The notes under the pieces were generated by a model that searched no databases, had not been told where the DNA came from, and saw nothing but the letters and a program-made list of their open reading frames with translations. From the NCBI RefSeq assembly GCF_018383585.1, contig NZ_JAHAMK010000021.1, positions 920 through 64,594 on the forward strand: DNA of 63,675 nt, read 5' to 3'. Shown piece by piece: positions 9,016 through 16,032 of the stretch; positions within the stretch are counted from its first letter, which is position 1; each line of letters starts with the position of its first letter. This DNA is from Microvirga sp. 3-52 (GTDB lineage: Bacteria > Pseudomonadota > Alphaproteobacteria > Rhizobiales > Beijerinckiaceae). Position numbers and translations under genes: made by a program.

Positions 9016-10233
9016 ATGACCGCGATGACGATGCTCCCTCTGTCCCCTCGTGAAACGGCCCGGCGCCGTCTGCTCGACGCTCTGCGCCGGGAGGGCCCTC
9101 TGGCGCGGGTGGAGATCGGCCAGCATCTCGGCATGAGCCCGGCGAGCGTCTCCGACCTCACGGCCGGCCTCCTCGACGAGGGAGTTCTGGTCGCCGAGGA
9201 GGCAGCTGACCCGGCCTCCGGCCTGATCCGCGGGCGGCCCAAGACGCGCCTCTATTTTGCAGAAACGCTCGGCTCGGTGATCGGCGTCTGGACCGGCTTC
9301 AACCGCATCGAGCTACGCCTCGTGGACAGCGCTGGGCGCAATCGTGCCAGCCGCCATATCGAGCGCCCCTTGCGCAATCTCGGCGCCGAGGAGCTGATGG
9401 ATGTACTGGCAGGCACGATCACCGCCTTCGCCCAGGAGACCGGAGCGCACAACGTGAAGGCGGTAGGTTTGGCCTGCCAGGGCTATGTGGACACGAGGGA
9501 CGGCATCGTCGCCTGGAGTCCGGTGCTCGGCACCCGTGATCTGCCGCTGGCCTCGGGCCTCGGGCAACGGCTCGGCAGGCCTGTCCTCATCGAGAACGAC
9601 GCCAGTGCCATGGCCTTTGCCATCACGCAGCGAAACGCGGATCTGCGATCCGGGCGCACCGCCTGCCTGATGGTCGGTGACGGCGTCGGTCTTGGCTTTC
9701 TCATCCAGGGCGAGCTCTATCGCGGCGCCCGTTTCGGCGGCAGCGAGTTCGGCCATGTGCGGCTGCGCCGGAGCGGCCCGCAATGCCGCTGCGGCGGCCG
9801 CGGCTGCATCGAGGCCTACCTCGCCGATTACGCCCTGCACCGGGATGCGCAGCTCATCGACCACCGCCCGGCCCCGACCCTGCTGCTGCCGAGCGAGGAC
9901 GCCATGGGATCCATCGTCGAGCAGGCTCGGGCAGGCGATCCTGCCCTCCTCAATCTCTTCCAGGCGGCCGGCGAGGTTCTGGGCGATGCTGTCGGCATCC
10001 TGATCCAGACGCTGGAGCCCGACCACATCGTCATCTGCGGCCCCGGCACCCGGGCCATGGACCTGCTTCGCCCCTCCTTCGAAGCGGCGCTCGCATCGCA
10101 GACCATCCCCGAGCTGCGGGCACTCGCCGCCATCCACGTGGTGGAATCCTCCATGGACTTGCTGACGGAAGGTGTGGTCATACAGGCCCTGCGCGAACTC
10201 GACCTGGACCTCGCGCGGCTGAAGGCGGCTTGA
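9016..10233 (+). CDS. xylR: ROK family transcriptional regulator (putative xylose repressor)
   Basis: A 405-residue regulator with an N-terminal MarR-like winged helix (about 13-60, RVEIGQHLGMSPASVSDLTAGLL) followed by a ROK domain with an ENDASAMA segment, the DGVGLGFL phosphate-binding region and the zinc motif CRCGGRGCIEAY. ROK repressors bind a sugar and release operator DNA. It is divergent from the xylose transport operon and is the natural candidate for its control; the effector is inferred. The ATG at 9016 has only a poor ribosome-binding site. XylR in Firmicutes and proteobacterial analogues share this architecture, so the symbol is tentative. Confidence 0.82.
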   Translation: MTAMTMLPLSPRETARRRLLDALRREGPLARVEIGQHLGMSPASVSDLTAGLLDEGVLVAEEAADPASGLIRGRPKTRLYFAETLGSVIGVWTGFNRIELRLVDSAGRNRASRHIERPLRNLGAEELMDVLAGTITAFAQETGAHNVKAVGLACQGYVDTRDGIVAWSPVLGTRDLPLASGLGQRLGRPVLIENDASAMAFAITQRNADLRSGRTACLMVGDGVGLGFLIQGELYRGARFGGSEFGHVRLRRSGPQCRCGGRGCIEAYLADYALHRDAQLIDHRPAPTLLLPSEDAMGSIVEQARAGDPALLNLFQAAGEVLGDAVGILIQTLEPDHIVICGPGTRAMDLLRPSFEAALASQTIPELRALAAIHVVESSMDLLTEGVVIQALRELDLDLARLKAA

Positions 10234-10243
10234 GCTGGAGCGG

Positions 10244-10870
10244 CTATTCCGGCTCGTTGACCTGGCGCACGAGCATGGCTCGCAGGTCCCGAAGAACGGC
10301 GTCGCGAATGGGCAGATCCGTTTCTCCACTGACGGCGGCCGCAACCCTCATGAGGTGCAGGACGATGACGGCCATGACATCAGCCCGCGTGCGAGACAGA
10401 GGCGGATTCGTCTGCGATAGGAGCGTTGCGATCTGATTGCGCATGCGGTTACGCCGTTCCGTCTTCTGCGCCTTGTCTGCAGCCGGTCGATCCGCCAGGA
10501 GCACGAAGGACGGATGCGCGACCAGGAAGGCCGACAGATCCTGAAACAGACTTTCCAGGAGTTCGGTTGGCGTCAGCTGGTTCGACTTGCGGCCTAGAGC
10601 CTCGAGCATCTCGGCAAGCGCCTCGCCATTCGCCGTGTGAAGCGCGTCCGCGAGCAGCTCCTTCGTTGGGAAGAACTGGTAGAGAGACCCGATCGAGGCT
10701 TTCGCGCGCGCGGCGATCTCCGTCATGGTCGCTGCATCGAATCCCTTCTCGGCAAAGATCTCCTCCCCCGCCTTCAGAAGAGCGGCCACACGCTCACGCC
10801 CGCGCTGCCGTTGAGGCATCCGGATCACGGCATCGGCTTTCGAGCTTGCTTTTTGTGAGGGCATCCTCAT
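10244..10870 (-). CDS. TetR/AcrR family transcriptional regulator
   Basis: A 208-residue regulator. The N-terminal helix-turn-helix at about 25-70 reads LKAGEEIFAEKGFDAATMTE then ARAKASIGSLYQFFPTKE, the standard TetR pattern. The C-terminal ligand domain is unrecognised. The ATG at 10870 follows GGAG by about 5 bases. It is divergent from the isochorismatase-like gene, whose start lies only 26 bases away, and the gap holds a palindrome that overlaps both starts, so it very probably represses that gene and itself. It converges with the ROK gene, with 10 bases between the stops. Confidence 0.88.
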   Translation of the reverse strand: MRMPSQKASSKADAVIRMPQRQRGRERVAALLKAGEEIFAEKGFDAATMTEIAARAKASIGSLYQFFPTKELLADALHTANGEALAEMLEALGRKSNQLTPTELLESLFQDLSAFLVAHPSFVLLADRPAADKAQKTERRNRMRNQIATLLSQTNPPLSRTRADVMAVIVLHLMRVAAAVSGETDLPIRDAVLRDLRAMLVRQVNEPE

Positions 10871-10898
10871 ATAACTCCAAACATGAGGATGTCCTCAT
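10864..10898. promoter_or_regulatory. Palindromic operator between tetR and the isochorismatase-like gene
   Basis: The pattern is TCCTCAT (10864-10870), 12 bases, ATGAGGA (10883-10889), TG, TCCTCAT (10892-10898). The right pair is a perfect 7-bp inverted repeat. The left copy covers the first codons of tetR, and the right copy covers the Shine-Dalgarno and ATG of the divergent gene, as expected for a TetR-type autoregulatory site. Confidence 0.6.
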
Positions 10899-11523
10899 GA
10901 ATCAGCTGACCCATTCGCCCCTCCCGTTACGCCGGAACTCCATTATGCTGAAGCTCGCTCCCCGCACCACAGCGCTTGTCCTGATCGATGTGCAGAAGGG
11001 CACCCTGAACCTGCCCCTGGCTCCGCATCAACCCGCGACCGTCGTTGAGAACAGCGCCCGACTGGCCAGCCGGTTCTCGCAGGAGGGGGCTCTCGTCGTG
11101 CTCGTCCGCGTCGACTTCTCAAAGGACCTCGATGACAAGCCCGGCGGCGTGACCGACATTCCCATGGTCCTTCCGGCCAACGGCCTGCCGGTCGATTGGG
11201 CGGAGCCCCCGGCCGAGCTTACCTCCATCAGGCCCAACGTACTGATCACCAAGAGGCAGTGGAGCGCCTTTCATGGGACGGAACTCGACCTTCAATTGCG
11301 ACGGCGCGGCATCACCCATGTGGTGATTGGAGGCCTGATGACGAATTTCGGCGTGGAATCAACTGCGCGCGACGCTTGGCAGCACAACTACCAGGCCGTC
11401 ATCGCCGAGGATGCATCGAGCAGCCTGGGCGCGGAGCTTCACCACTTCGCCATCAGGAACACGCTGCCTCGGGTCGCGCGGGTGCGATCCACAGCCGAGA
11501 TCATTGCGGGGTTGGAGGCATAG
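10897..11523 (+). CDS. Isochorismatase-like cysteine-hydrolase-fold protein lacking the catalytic cysteine
   Basis: A 208-residue protein of the isochorismatase/nicotinamidase superfamily. Asp31 (LVLIDVQKG) and Lys119 (LITKRQW) of the usual Asp-Lys-Cys triad are present, but the cysteine position in MTNFGVESTARDA is glycine (Gly152). E. coli YecD has, as I recall, a similar substitution, so this may be a natural subfamily and not a broken gene. The start at 10897 uses GAGGA at 10885-10889 as ribosome-binding site; an internal ATG at 10945 has none. It is divergent from a TetR regulator and probably its target. The substrate, and whether it hydrolyses anything, are unknown. Confidence 0.85.
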   Translation: MNQLTHSPLPLRRNSIMLKLAPRTTALVLIDVQKGTLNLPLAPHQPATVVENSARLASRFSQEGALVVLVRVDFSKDLDDKPGGVTDIPMVLPANGLPVDWAEPPAELTSIRPNVLITKRQWSAFHGTELDLQLRRRGITHVVIGGLMTNFGVESTARDAWQHNYQAVIAEDASSSLGAELHHFAIRNTLPRVARVRSTAEIIAGLEA

Positions 11524-11580
11524 CCAGAAGCCTCGGAAAACACTATCTCTTGCGGGTCGATTTCTCACCCGAAGAGACCC

Positions 11581-14500
11581 ATGGCCTCCTCCCGTCCCGT
11601 CCAAGCCGGCGACCACGTCTTCCTCGTCGACGGCTCCTCCTTCATCTTCCGGGCCTATTTCCAGTCGATGAACCAGGACCAGAAGTACAACGCCCGCAGC
11701 TCGGACGGAATGCCGACGGGAGCCGTGCGGCTCTTCGTGTCCAAGCTCCTGCAGTTCATGCGCGACGGTGCGGCGGGCCTGAAGCCGACGCATCTCGCCA
11801 TCGTGCTCGACAAGTCCGAGGGCTCCTTCCGCAAGGAGCTCTATGAGGACTACAAGGGTCATCGGCCCGATGCGCCGGATGACCTCAAGGTTCAGATGCC
11901 GATCATGCGCGAGGCCATTCGCGCGTTCGGGCTCGAGCCCGTGGAGCTGCAGCGCTACGAGGCGGACGACCTGATTGCCACCTATACCCAGCAGGCGAAG
12001 GCCCGCGGGGCGGATGTGCTCATCATCTCGTCCGACAAGGACCTGATGCAGCTCGTGGGGCCGACGGTGTGCTTCTACGATTTCGAATCGGGCTCCAAGG
12101 GCAAGCCGGGCTACCGGCCCGAGCGCAACCTGGACGAGGCCGCCGTCACGGAGAAGTGGGAGGGCATCCCGCCGGAAAAGATCGGCGACGTGCTGGCGCT
12201 GATGGGCGACACCTCGGACAACGTGCCGGGGGTGCCGGGCATCGGGCTCAAGACCGCCGCGCAGCTGATCAAGGAATACGGCGACCTGGAAACCCTGCTG
12301 GAGCGCGCCTCCGAGATCAAGCAGCCCAAGCGCCGCGAGACCTTGATCAACAATGCGGAATCGGCGCGCCTCTCCAAGAAGCTCGTGACGCTCGACTGCG
12401 ACGCGCCGGTTCCGGTGCCGCTGGACGACCTGCGCCTGCCCCAGCCCGATCCGAAGACACTGATCGGCTTCCTGAAAGCCATGGAGTTCAGCACGCTGAC
12501 CCGTCGGGTGGCGGAACTCTACGAGGCCGATCCCGCGGCGATCGAGCCGGATCAGCGCCTGATGCCAGGCGGCGAGGCGATTCGCTGGGAGCGCAACGGA
12601 ACCGGCACCGGCGTGACGGCTCCCACCGACGATGCCGTGCCGTTCTTCGGGAAGGTCGATACCGTGGCGGGCGAGGTCGACCCCTTCGCTGGCCTCGACC
12701 TGCCGGAAACCGCGACGCTGCGCAAGCCTGTCGAGGGCCTGGGCACGCCCTCGCAGATGGCCGGAAAGCGCGCGACGGAAGCCTCGTCCGTGCCCTTCGA
12801 CGTCACGGCCTACGAGACCGTCACGAGCCTGGAGCGGCTGAAGGAATGGGTCGCTCAGGCCCGCGAACAGGGCTTTGTCGCGGTCGACACGGAGACGAGC
12901 GATCTCGATGCCAACCGCGCCGACCTTGTCGGCTTCTCGCTCGCCCTGGAGGCGGGAAAGGCGGCTTACGTGCCGCTGCAGCACCGTGACGAATCGGATC
13001 TCTTCGGCGGCGGTCTCGTGAAGGGGCAGATCCCGGTCACCGATGCGCTCGACGCGATCCGCCCGCTCCTGGAGGACGCGTCCGTCCTCAAGATCGGTCA
13101 GAATATGAAATACGACTGGGTCGTCCTGAAGCGCCATGGAATCGACGTGCGCCCCTTTGACGACACCATGCTGATCTCCTACGTGCTCGATGCCGGCAAA
13201 GGCTCGCACGGCATGGACGAGCTCTCGCGCCGCCATCTCGGCCACTCGCCCATCAGCTTCTCCGAGGTGGCCGGTACGGGCCGGAACAAGGTGACCTTCG
13301 ACAAGGTGGAGATTTCCAAGGCCACGGCCTATGCGGCGGAGGATGCGGACGTCACCTTGCGCCTGTGGCAGATCCTGAAGCCGCGGCTCGTCGCCGAGCG
13401 GCGCGCCACCGTGTACGAGACGCTGGAACGCCCCATGGTGGACACCCTCGCCCGCATGGAGATGCGCGGCATCATGGTCGACCGGCAGATCCTGAGCCGC
13501 CTCTCGGGCGACTTCGCCCAGACGCTGGCGCGGCTCGAGGACGAGATCCACGAAATGGCGGGCGAGAAATTCGCCCTCGGAAGCCCTAAGCAGATCGGCG
13601 ACATTCTCTTCGGCAAGATGGGCCTGCCGGGCGCGAAGAAGACGCCGTCCGGGCAATGGGCCACGCCCGCGACGCTCCTCGACGAGCTGGCGCAGGCCGG
13701 CCACGAGCTGCCCGCGAAGATCCTCGAATGGCGCCAGCTCTCCAAGCTGAAATCCACCTACACGGACACGCTCCAGGAGCACATGCATCCCGAGACCAAG
13801 CGGGTGCACACCTCGTTCTCGCTCGCGGCCACGACGACGGGACGCCTCTCGTCCTCCGATCCGAACCTGCAGAACATCCCGATCCGCACGGAAGCTGGCC
13901 GCAAGATCCGCAAGGCCTTCGTGGCGCCGGAAGGCCACAAGATCATCTCGGCCGATTACAGCCAGATCGAGCTGCGGCTGCTCGCGCATATCGCCGACAT
14001 TCCGCAACTGCAGGACGCGTTCGCGGAGGGGATCGACATTCACGCGGCGACCGCGTCCGCCATGTTCGGCGTGCCACTCGACCAGATGACCGGCGATCTG
14101 CGCCGCCAGGCCAAGACCATCAATTTCGGCATCATCTACGGCATCTCCGCCTTCGGCCTCGCCACGCGGCTCGGCATTCCGAACCAGGAGGCCTCCACCT
14201 TCATCAAGCAGTATTTCGAGCGCTTCCCCGGCATCCGCACCTACATCGACGAGACGAAGCGGTTCTGTAAGGACAAGGGCTACGTGACGACCCTGTTCGG
14301 ACGCGTCTGCCATTACCCGCAGATCAAATCGAACAACCCGTCCGAGCGCGCCGGCGTGGAGCGCCAGGCGATCAACGCGCCGATTCAGGGCACCGCCGCC
14401 GACATCATCCGCCGCGCCATGGTCCGCATGGAGGATGCGTTGAAGGCCGAGCGTCTCTCCGCCCGCATGCTGCTGCAGGTGCACGACGAACTGGTGTTCG

Positions 14501-14640
14501 AAGCACCCGACGACGAGGTGGAGGCCACCCTGCCGGTGATCTCCCGCGTGATGACGGAGGCCCCCTTCCCGGCCGTGACCTTGAAGGTTCCGCTCGCCGT
14601 GGATGCCCGCGCGGCGCAGAACTGGGACGAGGCGCATTAG
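11581..14640 (+). CDS. polA: DNA polymerase I
   Basis: A 1019-residue family A polymerase that fills gaps and removes primers in replication and repair. The 5'-3' exonuclease domain covers about 1-300 (FLVDGSSFIFRAYF; SDKDLMQL; GDTSDNVPGVPGIG). The 3'-5' exonuclease domain keeps its metal ligands Asp436 and Glu438 in VDTETSD. The polymerase domain has motif A DYSQIELR (Asp792), motif B RRQAKTINFGIIYG (Lys845) and motif C HDE (968-970). Full length, with no frameshift. The start MASSRPVQAGDHVFLVDG is preceded by a modest GAAGAGA. It is 57 bases downstream of the isochorismatase-like gene and probably has its own promoter. The antisense strand has a very long open frame, which I regard as a codon-bias shadow. 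Confidence 0.97.
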   Translation: MASSRPVQAGDHVFLVDGSSFIFRAYFQSMNQDQKYNARSSDGMPTGAVRLFVSKLLQFMRDGAAGLKPTHLAIVLDKSEGSFRKELYEDYKGHRPDAPDDLKVQMPIMREAIRAFGLEPVELQRYEADDLIATYTQQAKARGADVLIISSDKDLMQLVGPTVCFYDFESGSKGKPGYRPERNLDEAAVTEKWEGIPPEKIGDVLALMGDTSDNVPGVPGIGLKTAAQLIKEYGDLETLLERASEIKQPKRRETLINNAESARLSKKLVTLDCDAPVPVPLDDLRLPQPDPKTLIGFLKAMEFSTLTRRVAELYEADPAAIEPDQRLMPGGEAIRWERNGTGTGVTAPTDDAVPFFGKVDTVAGEVDPFAGLDLPETATLRKPVEGLGTPSQMAGKRATEASSVPFDVTAYETVTSLERLKEWVAQAREQGFVAVDTETSDLDANRADLVGFSLALEAGKAAYVPLQHRDESDLFGGGLVKGQIPVTDALDAIRPLLEDASVLKIGQNMKYDWVVLKRHGIDVRPFDDTMLISYVLDAGKGSHGMDELSRRHLGHSPISFSEVAGTGRNKVTFDKVEISKATAYAAEDADVTLRLWQILKPRLVAERRATVYETLERPMVDTLARMEMRGIMVDRQILSRLSGDFAQTLARLEDEIHEMAGEKFALGSPKQIGDILFGKMGLPGAKKTPSGQWATPATLLDELAQAGHELPAKILEWRQLSKLKSTYTDTLQEHMHPETKRVHTSFSLAATTTGRLSSSDPNLQNIPIRTEAGRKIRKAFVAPEGHKIISADYSQIELRLLAHIADIPQLQDAFAEGIDIHAATASAMFGVPLDQMTGDLRRQAKTINFGIIYGISAFGLATRLGIPNQEASTFIKQYFERFPGIRTYIDETKRFCKDKGYVTTLFGRVCHYPQIKSNNPSERAGVERQAINAPIQGTAADIIRRAMVRMEDALKAERLSARMLLQVHDELVFEAPDDEVEATLPVISRVMTEAPFPAVTLKVPLAVDARAAQNWDEAH

Positions 14641-14691
14641 AGCATCGGGCATGAAGAATGGCTTCCACCTCCGGCATCGATCCGACGCTCT
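14639..14691. repeat. Dispersed repeat family B, degenerate copy after polA
   Basis: AGAGCATCGG at the left end and CCGACGCTCT at the right end pair with one mismatch around a centre that includes ATGGCTTCCACCT. It begins inside the polA stop codon. Other family B copies are listed at 22561, 28505, 30295, 31986, 36199 and 44803. Confidence 0.6.
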
Positions 14692-14750
14692 CTTCCCATG
14701 ATGGGCGCACCATCGGGCGCGAAACCGAGGGCCCGCATGATGCGCAAGCC

Positions 14751-15023
14751 ATGCACGTGATCGTCTGGGAGTTCAGCGTCCCGAGCGAACACAGGCAGGC
14801 TTTCGAGCAAGCCTATGGTCCGGAAGGAGCCTGGGCCGCTCTGTTCCGAACGGCCCGCGGCTATCTCGGCACGGAGCTTCTCAGTGACGAGCAGATGATC
14901 GGCCGTTATCTCACCATCGACCGGTGGAGCACACCGGAGGACTTCGCCGCTTTCAAGCGCGCATCCGGTGCAGCCTATGGGAGCTTGGATCGTCAGTTCG
15001 AAAGCCTCACGGCCGCGAGGTGA
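14751..15023 (+). CDS. Small ABM-fold (antibiotic biosynthesis monooxygenase-like) protein
   Basis: A 90-residue protein starting MHVIVWEFSVPSEHRQAFEQ, with TARGYLGTELL and IDRWSTPEDFAAFK, the usual pattern of dimeric alpha+beta barrel (ABM) proteins, some of which are cofactor-free monooxygenases or haem-degrading enzymes. The first 31 codons of the longer open frame run through a repeat and look non-coding, so I start at the ATG at 14751. No substrate can be named. It stands alone between polA and a repeat-rich spacer. Confidence 0.7.
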   Translation: MHVIVWEFSVPSEHRQAFEQAYGPEGAWAALFRTARGYLGTELLSDEQMIGRYLTIDRWSTPEDFAAFKRASGAAYGSLDRQFESLTAAR

Positions 15024-15239
15024 CGGTCGGCACATTCCAGGCTGTGGCCTCGAAGGGTGCAACGCGCTGAACCGGGACGAGGCGCATGACAACAGCCCTT
15101 CGGGCCGCACTCAAGGGTGCGGGTGTCAGCGACACCCCATTTGCGTATGGCACTGCCTCACCCTCTTGAAGGAAAGGTCGCGCTGCAGGCGGGTGAGGGG
15201 TTACTCCCTCTCGGGACGAAGCGGTTCCCGCGTCCACTG

Positions 15240-15282
15240 GATCCTCCTTCGAGACGCCACTTCGCGGCTCCTCAGGATGAGG
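15240..15282. repeat. Dispersed repeat family D, partial copy
   Basis: The sequence, read on the minus strand, starts CTCATCCTGAGGAG and contains GTCTCGAAGGAGGAT. The same modules form the fuller 108-bp copy at 35158-35265. Confidence 0.75.
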
Positions 15283-15333
15283 GCCGTTCCTCCGAGCATG
15301 TGGATCATCTCCGAGGAGGACCTGACACCTTCC

Positions 15334-15450
15334 CGGTCATCCCCCGCAGGCGGGGATCCAGAACCGCGACGGCTCAGGAATGGGCGAGCAGCGTTGCGCT
15401 TCTGTCTAGACTGTCAGCGGTGATGGTTCCGGCCTTCGCCGGGATGACGG
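15334..15450. repeat. Dispersed repeat family C, copy 2
   Basis: Starts CGGTCATCCCCCGCAGGCGG and ends GGCCTTCGCCGGGATGACGG, so the ends are imperfect inverted repeats of the GTCATCCC...GGGATGAC type seen at 7624-7724. Confidence 0.7.
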
Positions 15451-15510
15451 TGCATTAATCGTCATGCGATCCCCCATCGGCTCGCGTGGTCCGGCCCTCG
15501 GACCCGCCGA

Positions 15511-15601
15511 CGTCATCACCGGCCTTGTGCCGGTGATCCCGATGGCCTGAAGCGCGGCGCCTCTCAGCATCGGGATGGCCGGGTCAGGCCCGGCCATGAC
15601 G
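15511..15601. repeat. Dispersed intergenic repeat, family A copy 3
   Basis: The left hairpin CACCGGCCTTGTGCCGGTG and the right hairpin GGCCGGGTCAGGCCCGGCC have the same spacing as in the copies at 4321 and 5356. The spacer includes AGCGCGGCGCCTC, which is partly shared with the other copies. Confidence 0.85.
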
Positions 15602-16032
15602 TGGTGGGTGTGACCAAGGCAGTTGACCAAGGAGCATGGGGCCAAGGACAGTGCCATTGCCCGCTGGAGCAGCAGCGAAGAGGAGCGGAGAATCCCCTCG
15701 CACGAGCTGCCATAGATCCCTTCCCGGCCTGGAGGGCGCCTGGAATGACGGGCGGCAGCATCGCTACACCTTGTCCCGCCATGCACGTTCGGGCGTGGAG
15801 AAACATTGAAGTCACCTGGCGTTGGCCTAGATGGCTGAGATCCTTTTGCCTTCCGAACCCCGGCATGTCGGCCAGAACAACCTTGAACGCCCTCGCATGC
15901 CCAGATTTGCAGCCTCCGCTGCGGCCCAGGTTGAACCTCGCCACCCCGCGTCGGATCCGCCACTCACTGCCTTCTCGGGGAGCCCCGTCGGATTCATGAA
16001 CGGAAGACCCAAAAATCTCCGGCAGGCGCATC

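Larger units (their letters stand above)
15024..16032. other. Repeat-rich spacer without a gene
   Basis: About 1 kb with no convincing coding sequence on either strand. It holds copies of repeat families D, C and A (listed separately), GAGGGGTTACTCCCTCTC-type remnants near 15193, and a further partial copy near 15715-15755. Short open frames here cross the repeats and lack ribosome-binding sites and codon bias. Confidence 0.75.

Noticed and set aside
11359..14652. Open frame of more than 1000 codons antisense to polA
   Set aside because: It mirrors polA codon bias in GC-rich DNA, has no ribosome-binding site and shows no recognisable domain; polA itself is complete.
15024..16032. CRISPR array
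   Set aside because: The repeats differ in length and sequence, are not evenly spaced and belong to several palindromic families; no cas genes are present.
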